Positions 17,992 to 26,915 of a DNA stretch of 64,000 nt are shown in pieces. A program made the position numbers and the translations under genes. This stretch comes from Jeotgalibacillus sp. R-1-5s-1 (GTDB taxonomy: Bacteria > Bacillota > Bacilli > Bacillales > Jeotgalibacillaceae). How positions within the stretch are numbered: the first letter of the stretch is position 1; the number at the start of each line of letters is the position of its first letter. The notes under the pieces were generated by a model that saw nothing but the letters and a program-made list of their open reading frames with translations, did not search any database and was not told the DNA's origin. The stretch spans positions 89,746 through 153,745 of the forward strand of contig NZ_SORW01000022.1 in assembly GCF_004405105.1 (NCBI RefSeq), given 5' to 3'.

Positions 17992-18981
17992 TTAATACAA
18001 CAAATCAATAAATTCATCGCGTTCTACGTTACCGAAGTAGTGTTTCAGGTCTACGCCTTCGAGTGCTTTTTCGATTTCATCTCTTTCGTAGCGGATGCCT
18101 GTGAGTTTTTGTTCGATTTCGCTCACATCACCGACACCGAAGAAATCGCCGTAGATTTTAGCATTCTGGATGGTTCCTTTTTCTACGTCGAGTCGTACGT
18201 CTACGCTTCCGACCGGGAAACGGTGTGAGTGCTGGAGATTGAATTTAGGGGATTTCCCGTAGTTCCATTCCCAGTTCTGATAACGTTCCTCAGACAGCTT
18301 GTGGATGTTCTTCCAGTCTTCTTCTGTCAGCACATATTCCTCGATTTTCTCTTCGCTGCCGAAAATATGACGGAGAATAAGCTGTTTAAATTCTTCGATT
18401 GTGATTTTTTGGTCCATGAATTCCGAGATATTTGCGACACGGCTGCGGATTGATTTGATTCCTTTTGACTCGATTTTGTCTTTTCGGACTTTAAGTGAGG
18501 AGACAACGTTGTCAATTTCAGAATCAAACATGAGCGTGCCATGACTGAACATTCTTCCTTTTGTGGAGAATTGGGCATTTCCGGAGATTTTGCGCTCACC
18601 GACCAGTAAATCGTTACGGCCTTTTAATTCTGCAGGAACCCCGATCTGATTTAGCGCGTCGACAACAGGTTCCGTGAACTTCTTAAAGTTGTGGAAGCTG
18701 TCACCGTCGTCCTTTGTGATAAAACTGAAGTTCAGATTTCCAAGATCATGATAAACTGCACCGCCACCAGAAAGACGGCGTACGACCTTAATGTTGTTTT
18801 TCTCCACATACTCAGTGTTGATCTCTTCAATCGTATTCTGATTCTTCCCGATGATGATGGACGGCTCATTGATATAAAAAAGCAGATACGTCTGATCAAT
18901 ATCAAGATTTTTCAGTGCATATTCTTCAATCGCAAGATTAATTTTCGGATCTGTAATGCCTTTATTATCGATAAATAACAT
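17992..18981 (-). CDS. lplJ: Lipoate-protein ligase LplJ
   Basis: A 329-residue lipoate ligase. It has the lipoyl-AMP pocket motif VVRRLSGGGAVYHDLGNLNFSF, the KISGNAQF segment with the catalytic Lys, and the C-terminal accessory domain. It attaches scavenged lipoate to E2 and GcvH lipoyl domains. B. subtilis lplJ (yhfJ) is next to yhfI and yhfH, as here. ATG 18981 has GGAGGA 7 nt upstream and overlaps the end of yhfI by 17 nt, so the pair is co-transcribed. Confidence 0.94.
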   Translation of the reverse strand: MLFIDNKGITDPKINLAIEEYALKNLDIDQTYLLFYINEPSIIIGKNQNTIEEINTEYVEKNNIKVVRRLSGGGAVYHDLGNLNFSFITKDDGDSFHNFKKFTEPVVDALNQIGVPAELKGRNDLLVGERKISGNAQFSTKGRMFSHGTLMFDSEIDNVVSSLKVRKDKIESKGIKSIRSRVANISEFMDQKITIEEFKQLILRHIFGSEEKIEEYVLTEEDWKNIHKLSEERYQNWEWNYGKSPKFNLQHSHRFPVGSVDVRLDVEKGTIQNAKIYGDFFGVGDVSEIEQKLTGIRYERDEIEKALEGVDLKHYFGNVERDEFIDLLY

Positions 18982-19732
18982 GCGGTTGTCCTCCTTTAGT
19001 AAATGTAATGGTCATTCCGGCAGCAGCCAGATGTGATTCCCCGGCATATACTTCCTTCGCTTCAGCAAGCAGCTGTTGAAGATCACCGAAATGAGGTAAA
19101 TGCGTCAGTACCAGCATTTTCACTCCGGCATCTTTCGCAATCGTTGCTGCTTCCTCACTCGTCATATGACCGGCGCTTGATGCATTCATCCCTTTATAAA
19201 AATTGGATTCAGCAATCAGCACATCCGTATTTTCCGCGAAATCCGTGAAAGCATCCTGATAGGCTGAATCAGCTGTAAAAACAAAAGATCCTTCATCAGA
19301 GTCAACCCGCACAGCATAACACGGAACCGGATGCACCGTCTTTTGAAAACGAAGGGTGAACGGTCCTGCCTGAAGGGGCTGATCCGGTTGATAAGCTTCA
19401 TTCAACATGAATTCCTTATAACCGAGAGATGCAAAGCCGGCTTCATCTTCATTGTGCCCATATGCCTTTACCTGAACCGGCTTTTGCTGAAGGTGATGCT
19501 GAATTAAGAGAGCATGATGTAAAACGCCGATATCTGCAATATGGTCTGCGTGGTAATGCGTAATCAATACAGCATCCAGCTCTTCAGGTGCGATAAACTT
19601 CTGCAAAGCAGACAACACACCGCTTCCGCAATCGATCAGCAGCTTATAATCATCTGTTTCTACAAGATAACCCGCACTCGCTTCCCCTGCTTTAGGATAT
19701 CCTCCCCAGGGTCCAATCACCGTCAACTTCAC
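18965..19732 (-). CDS. yhfI: Metallo-beta-lactamase-fold hydrolase, YhfI-like
   Basis: A 255-residue MBL-fold protein with the metal-binding THYHADHIAD motif near residue 60, later His (VHPVPCY), Asp (FTADSAY) and the C-terminal LTHLPHFGD. The architecture is like RNase Z/phosphodiesterase-type MBLs without the tRNA-binding arm. The exact substrate is unknown. GTG 19732 is preferred because it lies 8 nt from AAAGGAGG; the in-frame TTG two codons earlier is too close. The N-terminus KLTVIGPWGGYPKAGEAS fits B. subtilis YhfI. Confidence 0.88.
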   Translation of the reverse strand: MKLTVIGPWGGYPKAGEASAGYLVETDDYKLLIDCGSGVLSALQKFIAPEELDAVLITHYHADHIADIGVLHHALLIQHHLQQKPVQVKAYGHNEDEAGFASLGYKEFMLNEAYQPDQPLQAGPFTLRFQKTVHPVPCYAVRVDSDEGSFVFTADSAYQDAFTDFAENTDVLIAESNFYKGMNASSAGHMTSEEAATIAKDAGVKMLVLTHLPHFGDLQQLLAEAKEVYAGESHLAAAGMTITFTKGGQPHVIYR

Positions 19733-19838
19733 GATCAAATCCTCCTTTAAAGCCTATTCTGTCTGCAATTTCTTCCCTCTCCTACTATACTTCAAATGCA
19801 CTATTTTTTCACGAATGTGCTTTTTTTCAGAATATTCC

Positions 19839-19868
19839 TTGACCTTTCCGCATCTGTTATAATACAAT
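19839..19868 (+). promoter_or_regulatory. Promoter of yhfH
   Basis: TTGACC at 19839-19844 pairs with TACAAT at 19863-19868 (18 nt). An overlapping extended -10, TGTTATAAT at 19855-19863, is an equally good alternative. Confidence 0.6.
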
Positions 19869-19922
19869 ACTAATAACAAACACGTAGTACTATAACAAAA
19901 AAACAGAAAGAGGTTGATCTAC

Positions 19923-20051
19923 ATGTTGGAAAACGTAATGGAATTCTTCAGAAACCTGCCACCTAAAAAATGCGCATCCTGCGGCGAACAAATGGAAGAA
20001 CAGGCAGAAGCCTACAGCACTACTTGCGAAAAGTGTGCCGGTACCCAATAA
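19923..20051 (+). CDS. yhfH: YhfH family zinc-ribbon-like small protein
   Basis: A 42-residue protein beginning MLENVMEFFRNLPPKKCASC. It has two Cys-x2-Cys pairs (C17/C20 and C35/C38) that should bind one zinc. It matches B. subtilis YhfH (about the same length) almost throughout; the function is unknown. AAAGAGG lies 9 nt upstream. It has its own promoter and terminator and is divergent from yhfI, the same arrangement as in B. subtilis. Confidence 0.92.
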   Translation: MLENVMEFFRNLPPKKCASCGEQMEEQAEAYSTTCEKCAGTQ

Positions 20052-20079
20052 AAAAAGCGCCCCCGGGGCGCTTTTTTTA
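20052..20079 (+). terminator. Terminator of yhfH
   Basis: AAAGCGCCCC / GGGGCGCTTT stem with a very short loop and seven T. Confidence 0.88.
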
Positions 20080-20239
20080 TTGACTCATGCTGTATCAGTA
20101 CAGAATATGATGTCGAGTTTCTTTATACTTTCTAAAACGAAGCTTTTTTATTCTTTCTAATAACATGCTAGAAAGATTGATGTGCTCTGCTGGTTTTCAT
20201 TTTTCCCTAACAAAACCAAGATGAGTTGATTGAAATTAA

Positions 20240-20354
20240 GGACAGGATTCCCCCGAAGACTCCTACGGCAGAGAAGCGACAGGTGAGACAGCGTATTGCG
20301 AAGCAATAGCTGGCTCACCGCGCGGCCGTGGAAAGCGAAGGGGGAATCCTGTCC
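20240..20354 (+). repeat. Type A structured intergenic repeat, copy 2
   Basis: A 115-bp element in the plus orientation. Outer arms GGACAGGATTCCCCC / GGGGGAATCCTGTCC pair perfectly but differ from copy 1 at the distal bases on both sides. The apical stem is TATTGC-GAA-GCAATA, again a compensated variant. It ends 10 nt before the hemY stop, so it could also serve as its 3-prime structure. Together with the yhfH terminator it accounts for this 312-nt gap. Confidence 0.9.
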
Positions 20355-20363
20355 GATTTTTCA

Positions 20364-21800
20364 TCAAACCCCCGGCTTCACAAAAGCCAGCGCCTTCAAC
20401 GCAGCAAGCTCACCCTGATCAATACAATCCGGCAGCCCGATCCCGTCATAAGATGCACCAGCAAGATACACACCAGGAAACTTCTGCTCAAGCTCAGCAC
20501 GGACCACACTCATACGCTGTCTGTGTCCGACCGTATACTGAGGCATTGCGCGCTTCCACCGGGTCACAATTGTAAACTCAGGCTTTGCTTCCACATCCAT
20601 AATCTTCTTCAAATCCTCCAGCACAATCTGTTCAATCTGACTGTCTGAAAGATCCACTATAGCCTCATCACCAGCTCTCCCTACATAACAGCGAAGCAGT
20701 ACTTTCCCATCTGGAACGGTGTGCGGCCATTTATTATGCGTCCACGTGCACGCTGTAATGGTGTAATCACTATTTCGTGAAACAACGAATCCTGTGCCAT
20801 CATGAACATTTTTCACTTGATCCTCCGGGAACGCCATTGCGACTGTTGCCACTGAGGTTGCCGGCACATCAGCAATTTCTTTTAGAAGATCATGCTCTTC
20901 AAAAACGGATGCGGCCGTGTAATGCGGAACGGTGAAAATAATCGTATCGGCTTCGATCTCTGCCCCGCTGCTTAATTGGAGATTATACCGGTGCGCAGAG
21001 GAAACACCTTCTGTGATGCCTTCCACCCTTACACCTTTTTGCACGGTAAAGTCTGTCAGTACTTCTTCAAGTCTTGTAATGAGTGACTCCAAACCGGTTG
21101 AAAGCGTCAAAAACAGGCTTTTTTTCCGCTGCTGATCGAGCGGTTTTTTAGGAAGTGGTGCAGCAGGCGTTGTTTTCTTAATACCGGCGATCAGGCTCCG
21201 ATGCTCCTTTTCAAGCTGATGATATTGTGGAAAGGTTGACATGAGACTGATTTGGTCAATGTCCCCGGCATAAATACCTGAAAGCAGCGGTTCAATCAGG
21301 TTCTCAACAATCTCATCACCAAGGCGCCGTCTGAAAAACGCCCCAAGCGACTGGTCACCCTCCGTTTTTGAACGCGGCAGCACAAAGTCACCTGCAGCAC
21401 GAAGCTTACCGGTAACGGAAAGCAGATCGGTTGTCATAAAGGGCTTGATCTTTGTAGGGATCCCCATGATCGAGCCACCCGGCATCGGATGAAGCTTGTC
21501 ATTGGTCAGAATAAAAGCCTGTCCAGTCGAATTCGGCACGAGCTGATCACCGAGACCGACTTCACGGATCAGCCGCTCCATACTTTTTTTCCGCTCCAAA
21601 AAAGAGTCGGGTCCTTTTTCGATGACGAACCCGTCTCTAACCGCCGTCTGAATTTTGCCACCGAGACGATGGTTTGCTTCAATCAGTGTCAGATCAGCCT
21701 CTATATTCTGTTCTTTTACCTGATTTTGAATCTTATAGGCAGCGGCTAATCCGGTTATCCCGCCTCCTATAATAACCACTTTCGGTTTGAACGTTGTCAC
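20364..21800 (-). CDS. hemY: Coproporphyrinogen III / protoporphyrinogen oxidase HemY (CgoX)
   Basis: A 478-residue FAD enzyme. The dinucleotide-binding motif VVIIGGGITGLAAAY (residues 8-22), the GPDSFLERK loop and the C-terminal YLAGASYDGIGLPDCI FAD motif are typical of the Gram-positive oxidase now known to act on coproporphyrinogen III. It completes the ring oxidation in the coproporphyrin-dependent heme route. GTG 21800 is the only start in frame before a stop; its ribosome site is weak. It follows hemH by 22 nt, last gene of hemE-hemH-hemY. Confidence 0.95.
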   Translation of the reverse strand: MTTFKPKVVIIGGGITGLAAAYKIQNQVKEQNIEADLTLIEANHRLGGKIQTAVRDGFVIEKGPDSFLERKKSMERLIREVGLGDQLVPNSTGQAFILTNDKLHPMPGGSIMGIPTKIKPFMTTDLLSVTGKLRAAGDFVLPRSKTEGDQSLGAFFRRRLGDEIVENLIEPLLSGIYAGDIDQISLMSTFPQYHQLEKEHRSLIAGIKKTTPAAPLPKKPLDQQRKKSLFLTLSTGLESLITRLEEVLTDFTVQKGVRVEGITEGVSSAHRYNLQLSSGAEIEADTIIFTVPHYTAASVFEEHDLLKEIADVPATSVATVAMAFPEDQVKNVHDGTGFVVSRNSDYTITACTWTHNKWPHTVPDGKVLLRCYVGRAGDEAIVDLSDSQIEQIVLEDLKKIMDVEAKPEFTIVTRWKRAMPQYTVGHRQRMSVVRAELEQKFPGVYLAGASYDGIGLPDCIDQGELAALKALAFVKPGV

Positions 21801-21822
21801 AGCGGATCATCACTTTCTGTTT

Positions 21823-22764
21823 CTAGTTTTTCACTTCGTTTAAATGTTTGAGCACTTTATCTGTCATAGCCTCAATGAACAGGGGCTGTGTATTCGGCAT
21901 TTCCGGACGGAAGTAGTCCGCACCGATTTCATCTGTTACGACTTTACATTCATAATCGTTGTCATACAGTACCTCAAGGTGATCTGAAACAAATCCAACC
22001 GGCGTATATACAAATGCTTTATAGCCGTGTTTTTCGTGAAGATCTCTTGTCAGGTCCTGAACATCCGGTCCAATCCACGGATCAGGCGTGTTTCCTTCAC
22101 TCTGCCATCCGATTTCGTAGTTCTTCACACCGGCTGCTTCAGCAATCAGGTCAGCTGTTTCTTTCAACTGGTCTGGATAAGGGTCTCCACCTGCAAGAAT
22201 TTTTTCCGGAAGGCTGTGAGCAGACACGATTAGCACTGCATCTTCACGCTGTGCATCTGTCATACCATCAAATGTTGCTTTTACTTTTTCAGACCAGTAC
22301 TGAATGAATTTCGGCTCATCGTACCAGCTTTCAATAGACGTAATAGCCGGACCGCCGATCTCATCAGAACGGTCTTTCGCACGCTTATTATAAGATTTAA
22401 CGCTGTAAGAAGAGAAATGTGGTGCCAGTACAATCGATACCGCTTCCTCAATGCCATCCTTTTTCATATCGTCCACTGCATCTTCTACAAACGGCTCAAT
22501 ATGTTTTAAACCGAGGTACATTTTGAACTCGATTTCATCCTGCACTTCATTTAGATGATCTGTCAGTGCGTTCGCCTGCTCTTCTGTAATACGTGCAAGC
22601 GGAGAAATTCCTCCAATTGCATCATAACGTTCTCTCAAATCTTCAAGCAGTTCCGGCGAAGGCTTTCTGCCACGTCTGATGTGAGTATAAAATCTTTCAA
22701 GGTCACCTTCTGTATAAGGTGTTCCATATGCCATTACAAGCAATCCCATTTTCTTTTTTGCCAT
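21823..22764 (-). CDS. hemH: Coproporphyrin III ferrochelatase HemH (CpfC)
   Basis: A 313-residue ferrochelatase, the normal size for the soluble Bacillus enzyme. The catalytic His183 ([10 protein letters not shown]) and Glu264 ([10 protein letters not shown]) keep the same numbering as B. subtilis HemH. It inserts iron into coproporphyrin III. Start at 22764 with GAGGTGA upstream. Middle gene of the hemEHY operon. Confidence 0.96.
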   Translation of the reverse strand: MAKKKMGLLVMAYGTPYTEGDLERFYTHIRRGRKPSPELLEDLRERYDAIGGISPLARITEEQANALTDHLNEVQDEIEFKMYLGLKHIEPFVEDAVDDMKKDGIEEAVSIVLAPHFSSYSVKSYNKRAKDRSDEIGGPAITSIESWYDEPKFIQYWSEKVKATFDGMTDAQREDAVLIVSAHSLPEKILAGGDPYPDQLKETADLIAEAAGVKNYEIGWQSEGNTPDPWIGPDVQDLTRDLHEKHGYKAFVYTPVGFVSDHLEVLYDNDYECKVVTDEIGADYFRPEMPNTQPLFIEAMTDKVLKHLNEVKN

Positions 22765-22854
22765 TTTCCATTCACCTCATTAGCGATTAATGTCATTCTT
22801 TTTATTATTAGCATGAACCCCTGACCTGTTCCATTCTCATGCTTTTAAAATGTG

Positions 22855-23886
22855 TTATCGCGCAGTGTATTCATGAACAAATGATGTCAGTCTCTTCAGC
22901 GTTTCCGGTTGTACTTCCGGGAATACGCCATGTCCCAGGTTAAAGATGTGGCCCGGGTGTGCCATACCTTCATCAAGAATCGGTTTCACGTGCTTTTCAA
23001 TCGTATCCCAGTCACAAAGTAATAAAGATGGATCCAGATTACCCTGAACCGCTTTTGTTACGCCTTTTTCACGCGCTTCCTTAATCGGCAATCTCCAGTC
23101 GAGCCCTACAACATCAAGCGGAAGGTCATTCCAGTCCTTAGCCAGATGAGCCGCTCCGACTCCATGCATAATCAGCACAGCGTCTTCCCCTCTTAATGCT
23201 GCAAAGATTTTTTCCATGTGGGGCTTGATGTATGTGCGATAGTCTGCCGTATTTAATGTGCCCACCCATGAATCAAACAGCTGGATCGCACCTGCACCTG
23301 CTTTAATCTGAGCTTTTGTGTAAAGAATCGTCATCTCAGCAAGCTTGTCCATTAATGCATTCCACGCTTGAGGTTCCTGATACATGAATGCCTTTGTTTT
23401 ATGATAATTACGGGACGGTCCACCTTCGATCATATAGCTGGCAAGCGTAAATGGCGCTCCGCCAAATCCGATCAGTGGTACGTTCAGCTGCTCAGTTGTC
23501 AAAAGCCTGATCGTATCTAACACGTGAGGAACATCCTCTTCCGGGTTAATCATGCCAAGCTTTTCTATATCTTTGACAGAGCGGATTGGATTATCGATCA
23601 CCGGACCAATACCGGACTTAATTTCCACATCTACGCCAATCGCAGGAAGCGGTGTCATAATATCCTTGTAAAGAACCGCTGCATCCACATTGTAGTTTTC
23701 TACCGGCAGTCGGGTTACATACGCACAAAGCTCAGGCTGAAGCGTAATTTCAAACAGTGAATATTTCTCTTTAATCTTGCGGTATTCAGGCTGTGAACGT
23801 CCTGCCTGACGCATATACCAGGCAGGTGTATGTGTGACGCTCTCTCCTTTTGCAGCACGTAAAAATGTATCGTTAAATGAGGACAT
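22855..23886 (-). CDS. hemE: Uroporphyrinogen decarboxylase HemE
   Basis: A 343-residue UroD. Signature [16 protein letters not shown] near the N-terminus supplies the Arg residues that bind the substrate carboxylates; the second signature [17 protein letters not shown] and the catalytic-site Asp region ([11 protein letters not shown]) are present. It converts uroporphyrinogen III to coproporphyrinogen III. Start ATG 23886; the AAAGGTGG site is 12 nt away, rather far. First gene of hemEHY, divergent from hmoB as in B. subtilis. The 256-nt divergent spacer presumably holds both promoters; a single ATTATCA half-site there is not enough to call Fur. Confidence 0.95.
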   Translation of the reverse strand: MSSFNDTFLRAAKGESVTHTPAWYMRQAGRSQPEYRKIKEKYSLFEITLQPELCAYVTRLPVENYNVDAAVLYKDIMTPLPAIGVDVEIKSGIGPVIDNPIRSVKDIEKLGMINPEEDVPHVLDTIRLLTTEQLNVPLIGFGGAPFTLASYMIEGGPSRNYHKTKAFMYQEPQAWNALMDKLAEMTILYTKAQIKAGAGAIQLFDSWVGTLNTADYRTYIKPHMEKIFAALRGEDAVLIMHGVGAAHLAKDWNDLPLDVVGLDWRLPIKEAREKGVTKAVQGNLDPSLLLCDWDTIEKHVKPILDEGMAHPGHIFNLGHGVFPEVQPETLKRLTSFVHEYTAR

Positions 23887-24143
23887 AATAAAATGAAGCC
23901 ACCTTTCAGCTTTTTAAGCATGCATATAAAGCCAGCCCTCCACAGGCTAAGCTCTCTCAATCGTATCATAATTTTTATAACCGTTTTAACTATAGACCTT
24001 TTCCCTATTAGTGTATACCAGACGGGTTTAAATGTCATAAAATCGACTATTTTCATTAATGCTCTTTCTTTTGATTTTCTATTTGAATGGATTATCATAT
24101 TTAAAGAAAGGGTATTCATTACATACTGAAGGAGGAATCGCCA

Positions 24144-24653
24144 ATGAATATGTATATGACATTTGGAACACCGGAATTTCTTCATAAATTTACTGAGGAA
24201 CATCCAAACGAGACAATGATTCAACTGCAGGGAGACGACACCACCCTTCTTCTTCACGAGACAGAAGGAAGCACAGTGTTCAGCCAGCCCCGCAAATATG
24301 AAATCTTTGATCAGACAGGTACACTGACAAATAACGGTTTCTTTGTATTCAATAACATCCCTGTCTCTGAAGAAGGTCGTCCGGTTTTTGAACACCGCTT
24401 TAAAAACCGCGCAGGATTGATCGAAGAAGAGCCTGGCTTTATAGCAATCCGTATTTTGCGCCCCCTTGACTCAGATACGTATGTCGTTCTGACACAATGG
24501 GAGGATGAAGAATCATTCAAGAACTGGCAAACCTCACAATCCTATAATAAAGCTCACGCTAAACGGGGAACGTCTGAAGGGATCGACCATCAGAAAAGCA
24601 TTTTCCCGAGACAGTCTTTTGTCACTAAGTATGTAGGACAGACCGAACAGTAA
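24144..24653 (+). CDS. hmoB: Heme-degrading monooxygenase HmoB-like (ABM domain)
   Basis: A 169-residue protein with a C-terminal antibiotic-biosynthesis-monooxygenase domain (HRFKNRAGLIEEEPGF through VVLTQWEDEESFKNWQTSQSY). It matches B. subtilis HmoB/YhgC (166 aa), a heme-degrading enzyme, and sits next to hemE as there. S. aureus TRAP is in the same family. AAGGAGGA lies 7 nt before ATG 24144. Divergence from the heme synthesis operon suggests matched control of synthesis and turnover. Confidence 0.9.
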   Translation: MNMYMTFGTPEFLHKFTEEHPNETMIQLQGDDTTLLLHETEGSTVFSQPRKYEIFDQTGTLTNNGFFVFNNIPVSEEGRPVFEHRFKNRAGLIEEEPGFIAIRILRPLDSDTYVVLTQWEDEESFKNWQTSQSYNKAHAKRGTSEGIDHQKSIFPRQSFVTKYVGQTEQ

Positions 24654-24659
24654 AATGAA

Positions 24660-24698
24660 GAGGGCTGGACAACCGGTAAGCGGTGTCCAGCCCTTATT
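24660..24698. terminator. Bidirectional terminator between hmoB and the PAP2 gene
   Basis: GGGCTGGACA / TGTCCAGCCC stem with a 12-nt loop, between two convergent genes. Confidence 0.82.
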
Positions 24699-24701
24699 CA
24701 T

Positions 24702-25316
24702 TTACATGGTTTTCTTCACTGTCCGTCTCTTCATGATTACTTCATAAATCAGCAGACAGATCACTGCGTACGTATACCCGAGCAGCCAGCCTCCAACGAC
24801 ATCAGAAAAATAATGTGCCTGATCCGGCAGCCTGCTCAATCCGGCCAGAGCGGACAGGAGCAGTGCACCTGAAAACAGCATAATCTGCACAGCAGTCTGT
24901 CCGGATTTCTCAGTAAGCAGATAAATGATCACAACCGCAGCAATGATGCTGACCATCGCATGACCACTTGGAAAACTGTAGCCGGCTTCTGCGAGCTGGT
25001 CTCCCGGTCTTGGACGTTCAGTCGCAGTTTTAATCAGCTTATTCAGCACATTCCCTCCTGCAACAGCCAGAAGTATAATTATCATGCCCACATAGTTGTT
25101 TCTCCTGAACCATAAGAAAAGAATCGCCGCAATGCTGACTGTGGCCAGAAAAATCTCGCCGCCAAAAAAACCGAAAAATAATAAAAAGTCCATACGCCCA
25201 AATACGTCTTGTCCGTAGCGATCGAGATCCTCTGTTGCTCCTGACTGCAAATTAACAATCAATAATAAAACCGCTGTCAATGTCACCGCACCGAGCGGAT
25301 AAAAAAGCTTCTTCAC
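24702..25316 (-). CDS. PAP2-family membrane phosphatase
   Basis: A 204-residue protein with about five membrane helices and the complete three-part PAP2 signature: KTATERPRP, SFPSGHAMVS and SRLPDQAHYFSDVVGG. Such enzymes dephosphorylate undecaprenyl pyrophosphate, phosphatidylglycerol phosphate or other lipid phosphates on the outer face. By its position next to the heme genes it may correspond to an unlinked paralogue in B. subtilis; the substrate is not clear. GTG 25316 has GGGGGTGGAG upstream. Confidence 0.9.
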   Translation of the reverse strand: MKKLFYPLGAVTLTAVLLLIVNLQSGATEDLDRYGQDVFGRMDFLLFFGFFGGEIFLATVSIAAILFLWFRRNNYVGMIIILLAVAGGNVLNKLIKTATERPRPGDQLAEAGYSFPSGHAMVSIIAAVVIIYLLTEKSGQTAVQIMLFSGALLLSALAGLSRLPDQAHYFSDVVGGWLLGYTYAVICLLIYEVIMKRRTVKKTM

Positions 25317-25402
25317 GCGCGCTCCACCCCCTCTAAATCTTTACTACTTTCATTATATAGTAACCCTTTCGTTGTCAAAAGAGTGAAAAAATTCATTCCA
25401 CA

Positions 25403-25411
25403 TGGTATACT
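25403..25411 (+). promoter_or_regulatory. Extended -10 promoter of the M20 amidohydrolase
   Basis: TGGTATACT, an extended -10, 40 nt before the GTG start. No good -35 at 17 nt. Confidence 0.45.
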
Positions 25412-25451
25412 TTCCCGCATAATCGAAACAATTTTTCAGGAGGAGATCATT

Positions 25452-26627
25452 GTGAGCACCGAAAAGCTTTTTTCACTACTCGATTCATATTACGAAGACA
25501 TGGTATCTGTCAGAAGATATCTTCACCAGCATCCTGAATTATCATTTGAAGAAAAAGAAACGCCAGCCATGATTGCTGCTTTTTACAGAGAACTTGGGGT
25601 GGAAGTCAAAACAAGCGTTGGCGGCAACGGTGTTACTGCACTCATTAAAGGCGGCAAACCGGGCAAAAGAATCGCCCTTCGCGCAGATTTCGATGCACTT
25701 CCTATTCAGGATGAAAAGGATGTTCCTTATAAATCAACCGTTCCAAATAAAATGCATGCATGCGGACATGATGGGCACACCTCTACCCTGCTTCATTTAG
25801 CAAAGGCACTGCATGCCATCCGTGAAGACCTGCCAGGTGAATATGTCATGATCCATCAGCACGCAGAGGAATACGCTCCAGGCGGCGCCAAGCCAATGAT
25901 TGAAGACGGATGTCTCGAAGGCGTTGACGCTGTATTTGGCACTCACCTCTGGGCCACAGAGCCTACCGGAAAAATTCAATATCGTACGGGACCGATTATG
26001 GCTGCGGCAGACCGCTTCGAAATCAAAATTCAAGGAGCAGGCGGTCACGGCGCACAACCGCATAAAACAAAAGATGCACTCGTAACTGGTGCCCAGCTCG
26101 TCACGGCCCTTCAGCAGGTCGTATCGCGAAAAGTAAATCCAATTGACTCAGCTGTTGTAACGGTCGGATCCTTTGTCGCAGATAATGCATTCAATGTCAT
26201 TGCCGACTCCGCCAAGCTGATCGGAACCGCACGTACATTTAATCCTGAAGTCCGCGACCTCGTTGAAAAAGAAATCGGCCGAATCACACAGGGAATCTGT
26301 CTTGCAGCTGACTGTACATTCGACTACACCTATTTCCGCGGCTACCCTGCCGTTGTGAATCACGTAGCTGAAACTGATTATCTCGTTGAACAGGCTCGCC
26401 ATATCAGTGACGTCAAAGAAATCGAGGAAGCTGAAGCGCAAATGGGCGGCGAAGACTTTGCCTACTACCTCGAACATAAGCCGGGCACCTTCTTCTTCAC
26501 CGGCGCCAGAGCACCACACGTCGAAAAACCATACCCGCACCACCATCCAAAATTCGATTTCGACGAAAAAGCCATGCTCATTGCAGCCAAAACACTGGGT
26601 GCAGCAGCATTGAATTTTCACAACTAA
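25452..26627 (+). CDS. M20D family amidohydrolase (N-acyl-amino acid hydrolase-like, YhaA)
   Basis: A 391-residue M20D peptidase/amidohydrolase. Metal-binding residues are seen in MHACGHDGHT (Cys and His), MIHQHAEE (His and Glu), GGEDFAYY and PHHHPKFDFDE. It likely releases amino acids from N-acyl, e.g. N-acetyl, conjugates in the cytoplasm. GTG 25452 is chosen because CAGGAGGAGA lies 5-7 nt upstream; the longer reading frame upstream has none. B. subtilis yhaA is also next to ecsB. A terminator follows. Confidence 0.88.
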   Translation: MSTEKLFSLLDSYYEDMVSVRRYLHQHPELSFEEKETPAMIAAFYRELGVEVKTSVGGNGVTALIKGGKPGKRIALRADFDALPIQDEKDVPYKSTVPNKMHACGHDGHTSTLLHLAKALHAIREDLPGEYVMIHQHAEEYAPGGAKPMIEDGCLEGVDAVFGTHLWATEPTGKIQYRTGPIMAAADRFEIKIQGAGGHGAQPHKTKDALVTGAQLVTALQQVVSRKVNPIDSAVVTVGSFVADNAFNVIADSAKLIGTARTFNPEVRDLVEKEIGRITQGICLAADCTFDYTYFRGYPAVVNHVAETDYLVEQARHISDVKEIEEAEAQMGGEDFAYYLEHKPGTFFFTGARAPHVEKPYPHHHPKFDFDEKAMLIAAKTLGAAALNFHN

Positions 26628-26631
26628 AACA

Positions 26632-26663
26632 AAGGCCCTGCACAAAATGTGCAGGGCCTTTTT
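26632..26663 (+). terminator. Terminator of the M20 amidohydrolase
   Basis: AAAGGCCCTGCACA / TGTGCAGGGCCTTT stem, 3-nt loop, then TT. Confidence 0.9.
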
Positions 26664-26690
26664 ATGTTACGTGTACAAACCGTTCGGGGT

Positions 26691-26816
26691 ATTTGACAAC
26701 TTGTTGTCGTTATTAAACAACTTTTTTAGTTTATTTAGCAACTCTTAATGAGTATTTAACAACTCTCTTCGCTTATTAGACAAATCTCAACGGTTATTTA
26801 ACAACCTTCTGTTAAA
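26691..26816 (+). repeat. 21-bp-period tandem array 1 (six units)
   Basis: Six diverged units start at 26691, 26712, 26733, 26754, 26775 and 26796, exactly 21 bp apart. Consensus is ATTTGACAACTCTTnnnGGTT: the first 14 bases are kept, the last 7 vary. It lies 28 bp past the amidohydrolase terminator. Confidence 0.9.
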
Positions 26817-26883
26817 ACCGGGTAGCACCTCACTTGTTTATCTTGATTTATTTAAATATCAAGATGGATAGAGCTACTATTAG

Positions 26884-26908
26884 AGGTCTGGGTATGCCCA
26901 GACCGTTT
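26884..26908 (+). terminator. Hairpin with T-run downstream of array 1
   Basis: GGTCTGGG-TATG-CCCAGACC then GTTTTT on the plus strand, facing the end of ecsB. A second, back-up terminator for the plus-strand gene, or a block to antisense reading of ecsB. Confidence 0.7.
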
Positions 26909-26915
26909 TTACACA

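Noticed and set aside
20052..20363. A small RNA gene between yhfH and hemY
   Set aside because: The structure is fully explained by the yhfH terminator and type A repeat copy 2; no promoter was found for a separate RNA.
24064..24143. Fur box between hemE and hmoB
   Set aside because: Only one half (ATTATCA) matches; the other half is poor.
26691..26816. CRISPR array
   Set aside because: The period is 21 bp with a 14-nt diverged repeat and a 7-nt variable part; no spacers of 26-40 nt, no cas genes, and the unit sequences are too degenerate.
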